A DNA stretch of 64,000 bases from Ypsolopha sequella (GCA_934047225.1 OW203992.1:21723501-21787500), one strand, 5' to 3'. Positions 22,036 to 32,700 are shown, counted from the first letter of the stretch. Translations and numbers: made by a program. Notes: a model not told the origin generated them from the letters alone.

Positions 22036-22735
22036 TGAAATTGAAAATAGTTCACCAAAAGTAACAAATTGGTGCAACGACGAGCGGAGCGAGCCAAGCG
22101 AAGCAACCCTCCTAGTCTTAGCAGATATATGATTTGTCCAGGCAGATCATGATATACCCAAGTCTACGATGTGCCGACGACATATACAGACCCGCACCTC
22201 TTTATATAGTCTGCATATCAAATAATAACTCCAGCCTATTAGGAATTTTGGAATAGAAATTGTTATATAATACAGAACGGAGGGTTAAAGTTACAGTTTC
22301 TTAATGGTTTGTTTGGTAATCCTAACTTGCATACCAAATTTCAGCTTTCTAGGACTTTTGGAAGTTTGAAAATAATTTCTTATATAATACATACCCGGAC
22401 CCCCCTTTCGGAGGGGTTGAAGGGTGAAAGTTACAGATTTATATATTTTTTGATTGTCTGTGCTGTTTTTTAGTTTGTGTGCTAATCCTAGCCTGGTTAC
22501 GAAATTTCAGCTGTCTAGAACTTTTGGAAATTTGAAATAAATTTCTATGTAATACAGATCCGCACCACTCTTTCTGCGGGGTTGGAGGGTGAAAGTTACA
22601 GATTTATTGATTTTTTTGTCGTTTGTGTGCTAATCCTAGCTGGTTTACCAAATTTTAGCTTTCTAGGAATTCAAGAAGTACCCTAAAGGTTTTGGTGACC
22701 ATGAGAGAGTCAGTGAGTGACGAAATCGATATATT
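22036..22735. repeat. Tandem repeat array, roughly 170-bp units
   Basis: Three to four imperfect units, each with 'ctaatcctag', 'accaaatttcagctttctag', 'tataatacag' and 'gggtgaaagttacaga'. The array ends in 'gagagtcagtgagtgacgaa'. Confidence 0.75.
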
Positions 22736-22739
22736 TTAG

Positions 22740-23695
22740 GTGTTAATAAAATCCAAAATATAAGAGCTAGACAAAAAACCTTAGTGAATTTTACAAATCT
22801 GCTAACTGCATCTTATCCTGAAAATTTGAGCTCTCTAGTAACATCCAGGCTGAAGCTATGCGGGTTTGAAAATACAACGAAACGCTTCGAGAAAAGGTAC
22901 TAAGTGCCTTGTTTCGTTCGGCTCGTCTTGGGGCGGGCACTACCGTGCCTCTAAATACTATGAAGATTTTATTCGAGGTCAGCTTCTTGTTACAGAGACG
23001 GGAGCTCCTTTCAAAACCTAGGGTTGGTATTGGCGGTCCAGTATACATCTTAAACTCAGTAGTTACGTTGCTAGTGGATTGTTCCGAGTGTTGTAACCGT
23101 GGGCAATAGTGGGCAATCGGCATGCCTACAAATAATAGTAAATATATTCTCAGTGTGATTCTATAAGCCCAACGTTTTCGAGTAACACTGGTTAGTATAA
23201 ATTAAGACGGTTCAAAATTTATTACATTGTATATTATAGCTACATCCTAAAAGCTATGTCGCTTATTGAAACGGCCAATACAAAATTGAATCATGTTTGT
23301 CAAACCTTTGGCTCAGCATTCCGGCCTAAAAATAAATTTAATTTTCATCCCTTTTCCACTTTATTCCCGGGGCAATAGAATAAAGTCGATTCGGCTCGTT
23401 TGTATAATTTTTGTTTGTATACATGAAGGGCTGGGTTGTCATTGCCACTGGCTGGTTATCAATTGCTCCCTTTACGGCTGCCAGCGATTTTTCAAGGTTT
23501 GCCTGATGCAAAATTTGCTTAGCCTGACGTCTTTATTTAGAACAGGAACAATAAAATGTTCACTCTCAATTTTATTGCAAGTTACATTCCACCCTCCTAC
23601 ACCCACGTTTCAGCTACAATTATTACGCCCCAGCGTGATGGATGGTGAGCCCATGGCCGGCCGTACTTTGTGCACATAATATGCGGACCAACAGC
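22740..23695. other. Intergenic; no gene seen
   Basis: Frames at 22791-23123, 22909-23109 and 23293-23679 have no recognisable domain. 'cagcgtgatggatggtgagc' (23632) resembles the phrase near 39325. Confidence 0.3.
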
Positions 23696-23698
23696 TTA

Positions 23699-23905
23699 AA
23701 GGTGCATATAAAGTCAGATTGAGCACCCCATTTTGCATCAATCAGAACTGAACTCTATGACGTTTCCTTTTAGTTTAAAACAGCGCGCTCTGAGCCGTGG
23801 CTGTTACGATCAACAAGAAATACGCGCTCACGAAAAAACTGCATTTTTGTTATTTAACTCTGCTTCTAGAGGAAATTACAAAATATTTTAAAACGAATAT
23901 CCAAA
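23699..23905 (+). repeat. Interspersed repeat, pair with 45545-45735
   Basis: 'gcatataaagtcagattgag', 'aatcagaactgaactctatg' and 'cgtggctgttacga' occur in the same order at 45545-45735. Confidence 0.7.
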
Positions 23906-24039
23906 CCCATATTGTTTACGCCGTTCAGTTCATCATTGTCACGATCCAAGGAATCGAATTGCATATATTTTTTGCGATTTTGGATTTTGGTGTGATTGAT
24001 ACGCTTTCCCGTGAATTTAGTCCCTTTCTAGCTTTTTGA

Positions 24040-26345
24040 TTTTTTAACACGGACCTATTATACGTCTGTGTTTATATAATAATTACTTACAAAGCAAAAG
24101 GAACAGAAAATTTTTAAAAATTATAAATAAAATTACTACATTAAAAATCAAGACGAACAATTGCAAAAGGAACAAGATAACAGTTATTGAAAGAATGAAA
24201 TAAAACAAAATTAAATTAAATTGAGTTATAATATAACCTACATATAAAGACAAAACTAATAAGAGATATCTTCATAGAATGTGTAACAGAAAAGTGTAAC
24301 GATTGTATTATTAGTATAAATTATAAATACGTTTTAAATTAAATGAAAAATTTGATTTAGATCGTTGCCGCTGGGGAGAGTACCCAAGAGACTGGCAGCG
24401 TTACCTCGTTGAATCGATAGACTAATCCTCTGGCCGAGGTAAGCTCCAGCTCTTGGATCACCAGAGGCGTCGACCAGACGCGACGACAGTTCTTGAAACA
24501 GTCGTCGCGCACTTGGGCCCCATGGTCCCAGAGTTTCAACTCCGAACGGCGCAAATATGTAGCCCTCGCCAAGAGCGACATACCCGCGCCGCTTTCGGGA
24601 CTCCGCTGCCTCTGCAGCCGCGCCAGCACCGACCGAGGTAGCCTGTAGGTAGGACGGGGCAAGTGTGTCTGCACATGTGGCGTCCCACACAAGCGGCTTG
24701 CCATGCTTCCATGCAAGGAGCGTCATTCCATCGGGCCGCTTACCATCGTCCCGGGTTAACCCTGGTGGTTCGAGAATGCTCGGTACATTGGCACTGACAA
24801 GGGCCCGACGGATGACGTCATTGAGGTTAGCGTGGCGGGCTGAACGTCCGGCGCTTAGCTGGCATGATAGACCATGGTGCCCGAACTGACCGACGCGTAC
24901 TCCACAACGGCAACGGTGTGGTTCATTGATCTTCGTGCCTAAGCGAAGACCGCAAGCCAAACTCAAAGTGTTACGGTCTAATAAGGTGCCGATATTACTA
25001 GATGGGATGGCGTTCAACCAATAACCCGACTCGCGTTCATTGGAGGCTAGGAGACGGGCCCGGTCTGCTGGGTCGGTTGCTCCTTCGAGCAGTTTCGTTT
25101 GCTCCAACTTGCAGAGGGGCTCGTCCCATAACCTCTGCGATGACGGTGTAATTGGAGGGTCCTGATTAGGACATGCTACTGCCCAGGCGCTCTTAGCCTC
25201 GTCCAAGCCCGAGACCTCAACGTCAGCAATTGACGGGAAAATTATCTTACCAAAGAGGTCTCGTGTGCTGTAGGCTGAGGACAAAAACGCTGGGAGTGCT
25301 ATACTCGAAATTTTGCGTATTCCCAGGCCACCAAAACGTACTGGTAACGATGCCTGGGTCCAACTCCGTTCGTCTAGGTTGCAATTCAGAACTTCACTAA
25401 GAATTTTTTGTATTAATTTGTCTAAAGTGTCCAAAAGGTTTTTATGATTCCAAACGGGTGTACAGCGCAGAACGTAAGTGAATTTTGGTACAAATAAACA
25501 GAACCGAATTATGAATAGTGCCATGTGTGGATTTATTTGAGTTAGACGACTTGATGACTCCTCGAATTTTGCTATTTGATCCGAAATATATCCAGGGATA
25601 CCGTTGTCTAAAATTGGAGCTCCGAGGAGGCGAAGCGAATCACTACTAATAATTTTGATATTAGGTGCCAGGATGTTGAACTTATCAATTATTTCATTTT
25701 TGTTTATGGTATTATCTAAAACGAATAACTCGCATTTATTTAAATTCAATTCAAGTCCTATTTCTTTGAATTTATGTATTATAAATTCTAAGTCATCTAA
25801 AACCGTAGTCACCTCACCTCCAATAGTTCCGTCATCAAGGTACCACACATTGAATTTTGAATTTAGCCTAGTTATTATTGGGTTTATAGCCAGGCTAAAA
25901 ATGGCAGGGCCTAAAGGGTCACCCTGTTGACACCCTACTTCCGAGCTCAAGAGATGGTCTTTGTAAATTAATTTGGATGGTGTGCTATAGCATTGCCAAA
26001 GATATCTGTAGATTTGGGGTATGTGATCCTTTATTTGCGTCAACAGCGTGCCCCTGTCGACGGAGTTGAAGGCGTTCTTGACGTCCACCTTCAGCATCAC
26101 CTCACCACCGCCGCGTTCAAGAAAAGTGCGAGCAGCGTGTACTGCTGCCTCGCACCCACCCTTACTGCCAAAGCCTAGTTGTAGTGGTTGAAATTTTTTG
26201 GACAGTGTTGGTAACATGTACTTACAGCAGACTTTGGAGACCACGCGGCGTATGGTATTTCCAACCGCGATTGGTCTTATTCCCCCATCAACTAATAAGT
26301 ATAATATTTCCTTCAAAGTAAGTTTATAAAAATAGGTAGGTTGAC
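24040..26345 (-). mobile_element. RLE-encoding LINE, 5'-truncated
   Basis: Holds the RT-endonuclease frame followed by an AT-rich 3' UTR down to about 24050. The 5' junction is near 26335-26345, inside the RT domain, as expected for target-primed reverse transcription that stopped early. A second truncated copy is at about 52030-52555. Confidence 0.75.
24334..26316 (-). CDS. Reverse transcriptase plus restriction-like endonuclease (R2/NeSL-type LINE ORF)
   Basis: 660 open codons; no methionine start is needed because the frame continues about seven codons upstream. Seen in order: DGGIRPIAVGNTIRR (RT block at residues 10-25), FGSKGGCEAAVHAAR, KVDVKNAFNSVDR (first catalytic Asp), CQQGDPLGPAIFSLAI, YLDDGTI (catalytic YxDD near residue 180), LNLNKCELFV. 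After about residue 465 comes a C/H-rich CRCGVRVGQFGHHGLSC knuckle. Then RPDG and WDATCADTLAPSYL follow; these fit the PD-(D/E)XK restriction-like endonuclease placed C-terminal in R2/NeSL-group LINEs. The protein would nick target DNA and reverse-transcribe its RNA there. All key residues look intact and only the N-terminal DNA-binding part is lost. The exact clade is not assigned. Confidence 0.85.
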   Translation of the reverse strand: MKEILYLLVDGGIRPIAVGNTIRRVVSKVCCKYMLPTLSKKFQPLQLGFGSKGGCEAAVHAARTFLERGGGEVMLKVDVKNAFNSVDRGTLLTQIKDHIPQIYRYLWQCYSTPSKLIYKDHLLSSEVGCQQGDPLGPAIFSLAINPIITRLNSKFNVWYLDDGTIGGEVTTVLDDLEFIIHKFKEIGLELNLNKCELFVLDNTINKNEIIDKFNILAPNIKIISSDSLRLLGAPILDNGIPGYISDQIAKFEESSSRLTQINPHMALFIIRFCLFVPKFTYVLRCTPVWNHKNLLDTLDKLIQKILSEVLNCNLDERSWTQASLPVRFGGLGIRKISSIALPAFLSSAYSTRDLFGKIIFPSIADVEVSGLDEAKSAWAVACPNQDPPITPSSQRLWDEPLCKLEQTKLLEGATDPADRARLLASNERESGYWLNAIPSSNIGTLLDRNTLSLACGLRLGTKINEPHRCRCGVRVGQFGHHGLSCQLSAGRSARHANLNDVIRRALVSANVPSILEPPGLTRDDGKRPDGMTLLAWKHGKPLVWDATCADTLAPSYLQATSVGAGAAAEAAESRKRRGYVALGEGYIFAPFGVETLGPWGPSARRLFQELSSRLVDASGDPRAGAYLGQRISLSIQRGNAASLLGTLPSGNDLNQIFHLI

Positions 26346-27292
26346 TATATCACTTCTGTCAACTGTCAGCAATGGATATGGTCCTCAGATTAAACAAAAT
26401 AAACACACTTAGCTATTGTGGGTAAGTCGGATATGTAAATAAGCAGAATAAACCAAATAAACCAACCACCATAGTACATACCATGGTGGTTTATAGTGGC
26501 CTGAAGTTAGCTGCACAATCACGTTTGACCGCCAATTTTTCCTCACGATTTTTGACGTTTGTTGAGGGTCATGAAATCATGACCGAATCGTGGGTGTTTA
26601 TAGTGGAAAATAGTTTATTGGGATCTGATGACTGTACCCCCTAGTAATGACATGACGGTCCAAAGATAATACGAGGTGGATATCGCCATACATCGGGAAC
26701 AAATTCACGGTTTTCTGTGCATCTTTTTAGACTTTAAGGTTTCTTTACACAGTACTTTTCTTCACCGTTCAGAAAGTATTTTAATATAATTTTCACCTCA
26801 AACTCTACAGGTACCTATTCACAAAACTTATTATTGGTATAACATACAGTACCTAAATTTTCATGAAAGCGCCCAGAATAAAATACTGAGAAAAAATCAC
26901 TTACAGTGACTTTGTCATTTTACCACGCTGCCTTAAAAATACCGGACAAATTGGATTTACCCAGAATACCCGCGTACTTACCCAATTCCCAACCTTCCAC
27001 TCCCGCCATGTCACCCTCTCTGTCCTCAAACATGACGTGGACAAATTGACATGTCCTCTCTCGACCTCGTTGCCTCATTCTTGCTGCTGATTTTAGAATC
27101 CAGGGTTTGTGAGACATTTTTATGGTTTGCTTTCTTAAAATAAACCCTTATCGAATGTAAGAACATAATTTTTTGTGGCATCTATCTTAACTAATAAAGT
27201 AATAAAAAAGTCCTGTCCGTACATTGAATAAGTTTGAAATTTTTAAATTAAATGGGTTGTATGCCAAAACCGCAATTTTAACTATTTTTGTC
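26346..27292. other. Intergenic; no gene seen
   Basis: Contains near-palindromic 'accaccatagtacataccatggtggt' (26465). The frame at 26920-27117 is not supported. Confidence 0.35.
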
Positions 27293-27300
27293 CGTTCTTA

Positions 27301-27614
27301 CTTCGACCAAAATAATAAAATAAATGGACGGGCCATAGCGTACAGATTTTTGAAGTCTGTAAAGTGAGCGCCGCGCCGGCTCTCACTTCATCTCTGTCTC
27401 TGTCTGTTAGAAGAGTGACACGTACGCTTATTATTACATGCCATCCAAATAACTGACGAAAAAATACCTTCTTGTGCATTTACAAAGTGCAAAAAGCAAA
27501 ATAAACATAAAAATTAAAATTTGGTATTGAAGTATATATCCAATTGCTTAGACTCGTTATGAGTGAGCAAATTGTAAAGACAAGGCCCGTCCATTTATTT
27601 TATTTTGGTCGAAG
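27301..27614. mobile_element. TIR element, 314 bp, perfect 8-bp target duplication
   Basis: The terminal repeats of about 31 bp begin cttcgaccaaaataa and carry 'aaataaatggacgggcc'; the arms differ by one 3-base indel. CGTTCTTA is present on both sides (27293-27300 and 27615-27622). The interior lacks coding sequence. An 8-bp duplication fits hAT and a few other superfamilies, but the ends do not start CAG. Confidence 0.85.
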
Positions 27615-27630
27615 CGTTCTTATATATGTT

Positions 27631-27926
27631 TCGTTTTAACTCGTGGACCACTCAATGGATTTGGATGCGATTTTCGTCATAGTGACCCTGGGGTCTAGCA
27701 TAGCAGACCATATGTCTATCCCTCTCAAAGTAGATCAACAGAGTGACGGAGCACTGTATCACGCGCTGTCTAGCTGGATATGGTTTGCTATGCTAGACTA
27801 GCTGGTCAACATATTATATCATCCTATATTATAGGATGTAAGTGGTGTTGATAAAATAACCGCCAAGCCGAAAACTGTCGATAATTGACACTTCCACGCA
27901 AGTGAAGCTGCGGGCAAAATCTAGTC
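27631..27926 (+). repeat. Helitron-like non-autonomous repeat
   Basis: Starts near 'aactcgtggaccactcaatg', passes 'gtcatagtgaccctggggtc', and ends 'gaagctgcgggcaaaatctag'. The CTAG terminus and absence of terminal inverted repeats suggest a Helitron derivative. A long hairpin is formed by 'gtctagcatagcagaccata' and 'tatggtttgctatgctagac' (27691-27800). Confidence 0.45.
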
Positions 27927-28099
27927 TCTTATGTATTATTACCAAAATTAATAACATGTAATAAGTAGGACTTGTTTATTGAAATATAACGTTATCTAAA
28001 CATTGGTATTCTAGAAAACTACTAAATAATTATTACAAAGAGATCTTATTAGATAGAACCAGATTTCCTTACACTGTAAGACAAAGTGATAAAGAAATT

Positions 28100-28150
28100 A
28101 CACAACGGTTATAATCCGGAGGTTGGAGGTTCAAATCCCTTGGGGACACA
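28100..28150 (+). repeat. Possible tRNA-derived SINE piece (B box)
   Basis: 'ggaggttcaaatccctt' (28126-28142) matches the Pol III B box GGTTCRANNCC. Upstream 'aacggttataatccggaggt' could be an anticodon-arm remnant. No full cloverleaf forms. Confidence 0.4.
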
Positions 28151-28194
28151 TTCGTGTTCAGTCTGCGTATTTCGGAACGTTTAACCCCTCGGCC

Positions 28195-28600
28195 ATAGCT
28201 TCAGGCTTCTGGCGGCGTTTCTTGCTGCGCTTCCAGGCGGTTTTTGCCACGGGCTTTGCCCTGCCACGACACCCGTCGGCGCCTTCCACCGCATCGGATG
28301 TATAGCGCGCTCGCTCCTCCTGTGAATGTCGTTCATCTTGTGCGCTCGATCACTGGCGCGGCTCTGAGCTCTGAGCGATGGCCACCGCACATCACATACA
28401 CTTGTTTCAAACGCCCGCCTCCCCGCACACCGCCGAGCCGTCGCGAGAGCGCAAGTCCTTCGAAGCCGGACAAGACGCGCGAGCGACGACCCATGGCCGG
28501 CTCTACAACTTCATACATTTGTTCTCTCCGCCGGTGCCGTCGCAAGAAGAGCCACTTGGCGCGCTTCTCGAAGCCTGAAGCTGTGGCCGACCAATAAGGG
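28195..28600. other. GC-rich CpG patch with overlapping frames
   Basis: About 400 bp are far richer in G+C and CpG than anything around, producing open frames on both strands (28123-28305, 28244-28597, 28333-28611). None shows a domain. It could be a CpG-rich first exon or promoter, or the untranslated leader of a transposon. Confidence 0.4.
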
Positions 28601-29027
28601 CGCCCGCACACGTTCGGTTTCCTAATCGGGTTTCCTTATCAGAAATTTAGATTCGGGCACCCGAATGCATATCTTCTATACAAAAATGTATTGACTACCG
28701 GCACACGTCCGTTTTTTCCGTCCGGAAAAATTCGTGACAGACGTTTCGGAAAGCAGCCGGTACGTTCGGTATGCCGGTTCGGAAAAAAAACGAATGACGT
28801 CATTCCGAACGCAGCACTTCCATATATTGTGAATGTGCCGGCGCACACGGACGGAAATTTCCGTTCAGAATCGCGGTGAGCGCCGCGCCGTGCCTGCTTG
28901 CCCTGCTTACCGACTGTCTATTGGGAATTAAAATATATTAGTCAGAAAATGTAATAATTGCCGTAGAAAAATACGCATGCCTGTAGGATATTTATGATAA
29001 ATATAATCAAGTCCAATTTTTGACTAC
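28600..29027. other. Palindrome-rich GC segment, then AT-rich DNA
   Basis: 'gggcgcccgcacacgttcgg' at 28599 and 'gtgccggcgcacacggacgg' at 28835 look like related terminal phrases. 'gtccgttttttccgtccgga' near 28708 is self-complementary in part. A degraded TIR element of about 260 bp is possible. Confidence 0.35.
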
Positions 29028-29213
29028 TTAAACGAGCAACTGGGGCCGTATGTCGGCAATAACGCGGCGGATGTTGGCTTACAGGTGGTCCAACGTCCGT
29101 GGTTTATCAGCATTGACTTGTGACTTCACATTTCTCCAAATAAAATAATCCATAGGCATGAGATCACACGACCGTGGAGGCCAGTTGTACGGGTGGACGA
29201 TGTGTCGGTCGTA
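29028..29213 (-). pseudogene. Mariner-superfamily transposase, C-terminal remnant
   Basis: The minus-strand frame reads HIVHPYNWPPRSCDLMPMDY, then FIWRNVKSQV, ADKPRTLDHL, a stop, and NIRRVIADIRPQLL before the final stop. The NWPPRSCDL.P.DYF.W signature is the third catalytic-acid region of IS630-Tc1-mariner transposases, with Asp in DYF. The earlier two catalytic acids are absent and one in-frame stop interrupts the tail, so it is dead. No TIRs were found around it. It is too short for most gene finders. Confidence 0.8.
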
Positions 29214-29313
29214 ATATGTACGCACCGCACGGCAAACGGTAAGTTTGGCAAGCTAAACGATGACTTTCATAATAAATCTGCACAATTTGTAAGTGTTGTT
29301 ATAGCGTCTATTC

Positions 29314-29510
29314 ATGGTAAAATGGCAAAACTTACTGACCACAAATCAACTGTCAACAGTTAAATTGACAGTCACTAGAAAAATTACTGACAATTTAAAA
29401 ACCAAACCTGTAAAAAAACCTCAGAACTATATTTTCCTTATCCTAAGAAAAAAAAAAAAATTTGGCGGCAAACGATCGAGCAGCAGAGAGCAAGGGCATT
29501 TATTGGTGTC
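29314..29510. other. Short unassigned stretch
   Basis: A frame runs from 29314 into the following foldback. It has no known motif and is treated as chance. Confidence 0.3.
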
Positions 29511-29513
29511 GAT

Positions 29514-29658
29514 TCGGCGCAACACAACTGAACTAATTGGACAGGACTAACCTTATTTTGAGCGTTCTGTTTTTGTCTTTTCGATACAGAAAGAAAAAGA
29601 CAGAACGCTCAAATTAAGTTTAGTCCTGTTTAAGGCGTGTTGCGCCGAATCGACACAA
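29514..29658. repeat. Compact foldback (145 bp)
   Basis: 'ggtgtcgattcggcgcaaca', 'ggacaggactaac' and 'gagcgttctg' are mirrored by 'cagaacgctc', 'gtttagtcctgtt' and 'tgttgcgccgaatcgacac', with only about 10 bp between arms. Confidence 0.85.
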
Positions 29659-29659
29659 T

Positions 29660-30175
29660 TGTACATGAAAATTGTTTTGAATGTAGGTAGTAAATTTTTG
29701 CAGGCATTACCGCGGTGGATCGTAAAAACTGTAACACTCGAGCAATTGCCCGTCCTATTGTAAACAAACGGAGTTATTGTATGATAACGTTTTTTTCAGC
29801 ATAATACCTACCGTATGAAATTGTATTTCACGGAATGACTAAACAAACTCGAAACTAACTCATTTACATGTATGCAGATATTGCGCTTGCACAGACCCGG
29901 TGCACGGAGTTTTACTGCAAATCTACGCAAATTGTGGTCACCCGGGTTGTGACCTGCATAATTCACCTATCCTGGACGTTGACCAAATAACCTTTGTGCC
30001 GTAAACTGGTGTCAACAGAGTTAATATGTTCGCATTATTATTTTTCATCAAAATTAATTTCTCAAATTGTTATGTTGTTAACAATTTGGAAATCCTTATA
30101 ACGTTTTGGAAAAATTGTTTAGCAACCTTTTTATTCCGTAGAAAAAGGCTTTGTTTCATTTTAAAAATTAATCTT
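29660..30175. other. Intergenic; no gene seen
   Basis: Ordinary composition. No repeat partner was noticed in the window. Confidence 0.3.
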
Positions 30176-30177
30176 AG

Positions 30178-30250
30178 TATCCATCCATCCATCGGCCTGG
30201 TCCGTCCACTGCTTGACATAGGCCTTTCCAATATTTCTCCACTTTTGCAC
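30178..30250 (-). mobile_element. RTE-type retroposon 3' end
   Basis: The minus strand reads 'gcctatgtcaagcagtggac' followed by 'aggccgatggatggatgg'. This is the usual 3' end of lepidopteran RTE LINEs and the SINEs that use them. The tail is a (ggat)n repeat. Confidence 0.7.
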
Positions 30251-30385
30251 TTGCTAGTCGGTATTAATAAATTTAAGTAGATATATAAAATTGATTAAGT
30301 TTCACTGTCGATTAACATGCACTGCTTATTCAATAATATTCTAGTTTTGCATTGATTAAAATTATTAGGGTGCCTATATTATAGG

Positions 30386-30568
30386 TGAAATTTAATCAAC
30401 CGCCCAAATTCATGCTGGAGACTTGGTTAGCGATCAGGAACAAGTGACACATCAGGAGAAATGAGAAAAAAAAAATATTTTGCTCCCACACTGCATATAC
30501 TTAATTGGAATAAATGGAATTTTTTTTTTTATGATTTCTAAAAGACGATCATTTAAATTTCACATTAT
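30386..30568. mobile_element. MITE family C, short copy
   Basis: Begins ggtgaaatttaatcaaccgc and ends aaatttcac. ATTATA stands on each side and may be the target duplication. The middle is deleted relative to 20187-20425. Confidence 0.75.
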
Positions 30569-30885
30569 ATAACAATATAGGTACAGTAATCATTATTATC
30601 AATGCAAAACTAGAATATTTTTGAATTATCAGTGCATGTTGGCTTGTATACGTTTATTGTAAATGATTATTTATATGTATAATTTAGAATAACACACTAA
30701 AATCTGGATACACATAGATACAATGATTTAAACTGTTTTTTAAATTTATCTATCTATAGCAGAAACCAAACTGGCACTGTTAATAATTCGATACTGATGA
30801 TTTGAATGTGAGTTATTAATAACTAATTATTATTATGAAAGATTATTCAAGTTGTTGTTATAACATAAACATCTAGAACCCTAGA

Positions 30886-30899
30886 TACTAAAACAAAAT
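30886..30899 (-). terminator. Pol III terminator of tRNA-Pro(AGG)
   Basis: The first T4 run on the transcribed side of the tRNA (aaaacaaaa on the plus strand) starts within about 10 bp of the 3' end. Confidence 0.6.
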
Positions 30900-30906
30900 G
30901 AAATTT

Positions 30907-30978
30907 GGGCTCGTCCGGGATTTGAACCCGGGACCTCTCGCACCCTAAGCGAAAATCATACCCCTAGACCAACGAGCC
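30907..30978 (-). tRNA. tRNA-Pro(AGG): tRNA-Pro (anticodon AGG)
   Basis: A 72-nt cloverleaf on the minus strand. The 7-bp acceptor stem is ggctcgt/acgagcc, the D arm contains ggtctaggggtatga, the anticodon loop is ttagggt (AGG) on a 5-bp stem with one T.G closing pair, and the T arm is ccggg-ttcaaat-cccgg. The A and B boxes are standard and there is no intron. Downstream on the minus strand a TTTTG run can terminate Pol III. It decodes CCU (and CCC by inosine). It differs from the gene at 32884 in the anticodon and in the top of the anticodon stem. Confidence 0.95.
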
Positions 30979-30984
30979 AACTGA

Positions 30985-31995
30985 CAAAGACGCTGAAATT
31001 AAAGATTTTTTGCGTGTACGCATATTGGTAAAAGGTGATTTGCAAGTTTATCAAAATAATAAAGGCCACACAAAGATAAAAGTAGGGGCTTAGCACACAG
31101 CTATCCATTCTCTTTTGTACATTTAAGGCGATATGCGAAAAAAATACGGGTGTTTCTTTTCTGTGTGGGCCAATATTTACAAACAGTATCTATTTATTTC
31201 TATAGTATTCTATTTTCTTTTCTTTTGAAGTATTAGTCGGCTAGTAGTTAAGTTAAGAGAGTAACATCTGCCAATAAACTTTTTTAAAGTTTGGCGGAAA
31301 CAATCAAAAATGTATTGTTGTTTTTTTTCTGCGAATAATTTTTTTTTAATTTTTTTTTTTTGTGAAGGGGTCAGGTTTAGGCTTTAATTAATTAATTCTT
31401 TATTGAAATTAAAATACTAATTTATTCCGAAATAAAGTTATTTATTTGCTTGGTAGTTTCAACAATCTCTTATTTGTGCAAAATTAAATGATACGAACTA
31501 TAGACATTCAAATCAAGTACACTATGAAATAGAAAAATTGCAGGTAATGTATAAAATAGGAAAAAAGATTTATTCGTGTAATTAAATACACTAATTAAGG
31601 CGATTACCATCGCCAAATTAGCAGCTCGATGTTTGTCTGTACGAATATCGACGGAAATGACATTGAAATAACGTTCATATCAGCGCACAATGCGTGGTGG
31701 CTGTTACGACACTCGCTGCGTCCTTGATAGGGCGAAATTGGAGAAAATAATACTTTTCACACGGACGTGATTGTTCGATTGAATAATCCTTTGTTGTATT
31801 TATAGCTATCAAGTTTATCTATTTATCAAAGCATAAATGAATTAAATCAAAAAAGCCGCTTAGTAGCAGTAGAAAATTCAAGTCAGAAAACACCATTAAG
31901 TTAAAACAAATTTTCATGTAGAAGTTTTGGTGGTACGAAAAAGAAAAATGTTGCATATGTTGCCCTAGAGTTGATAATCCATAACACATTTTTTC
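30985..31995. other. Intergenic; no gene seen
   Basis: AT-rich with T-runs at 31320-31360. No coding or repeat partner is recognised. Confidence 0.35.
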
Positions 31996-31999
31996 AATA

Positions 32000-32150
32000 T
32001 TTTTGGTTTGGCCATAAAGAGGAGTAGGCTTCAGAATGTACCCATTTGGCGATATTAAGCGCCTTAAGTGGTCGCTGCGCTGGTCGCGTTTCGAATTGTA
32101 ATCGTTGGCGGGCCGGAGATGGCCTGCGGGTCGTAGTTTGCCCATCCCTG
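32000..32150 (-). repeat. hAT-like repeat end
   Basis: The minus strand begins 'cagggatgggcaaactacga' (from 32150), close to the CAGGGGTGGGCAAACT terminal repeat of hAT elements. It is followed by 'ccgcaggccatctccggccc'. The left end was not located. Confidence 0.5.
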
Positions 32151-32264
32151 GTTTAGACCAAACACAATGACATATTTACATATTTTATATGACATATTTT
32201 TTTGACATATTTATGCTTATAGTTTTTAACGGGACACCCGACGCTAGAACATCAACAACACCAG

Positions 32265-32700
32265 GTTTTCAAGGGTTCATTGGAAGAGACTAGGTCTGTC
32301 CTCATATTGAAGAAAATTTATTTAATTAATTGAATATTTATCTAGGGATTCCACCTATAAACAATGTTTTAAGATTTATACTTTTGGCAAAAAAAATTTT
32401 TTTTCCAGTTCGTTCGTTTCAAAGACGCGGTTAAGAGATCAACTTGATTTTTTTTTTATAAAATAGTCAATAGAAATATGAAGGGATGTTACCTAAATCA
32501 AATATTTTTTTCCCTACAAAATATTTCAATATTAGCTAAAAACACACCAATTTGTTGTTTCGCTGCGTGATATTACGCGTCCAAGAACAAGAGGCCAAAA
32601 AGTCAACATATAATCGCCTCTATGAAAAGCAAATAGGTCTTTGCCATTAGACTTATTGTGCTGGACGGGTAATAAAAAAAGTTGTTAGGGTATGCCAACC
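32265..32700 (+). repeat. Interspersed repeat family H, copy 2
   Basis: Direct match to 16740-17225. It stops about 180 bp before the second tRNA gene. Confidence 0.75.

Noticed and set aside
22170..22735. CRISPR-like or satellite-like array
   Set aside because: Units of about 170 bp are diverged and lack spacer structure; it is a degenerate tandem repeat.
24357..26178. Other-frame ORFs over the RLE LINE (both strands)
   Set aside because: Shadows of the 660-codon frame; none has a domain.
28100..28150. A third tRNA gene
   Set aside because: Only a B box can be made; acceptor and anticodon stems do not pair.
28244..28611. Arg/Pro/Ala-rich ORFs on both strands
   Set aside because: High GC removes stop codons in all frames; no domain and both strands are equally open.
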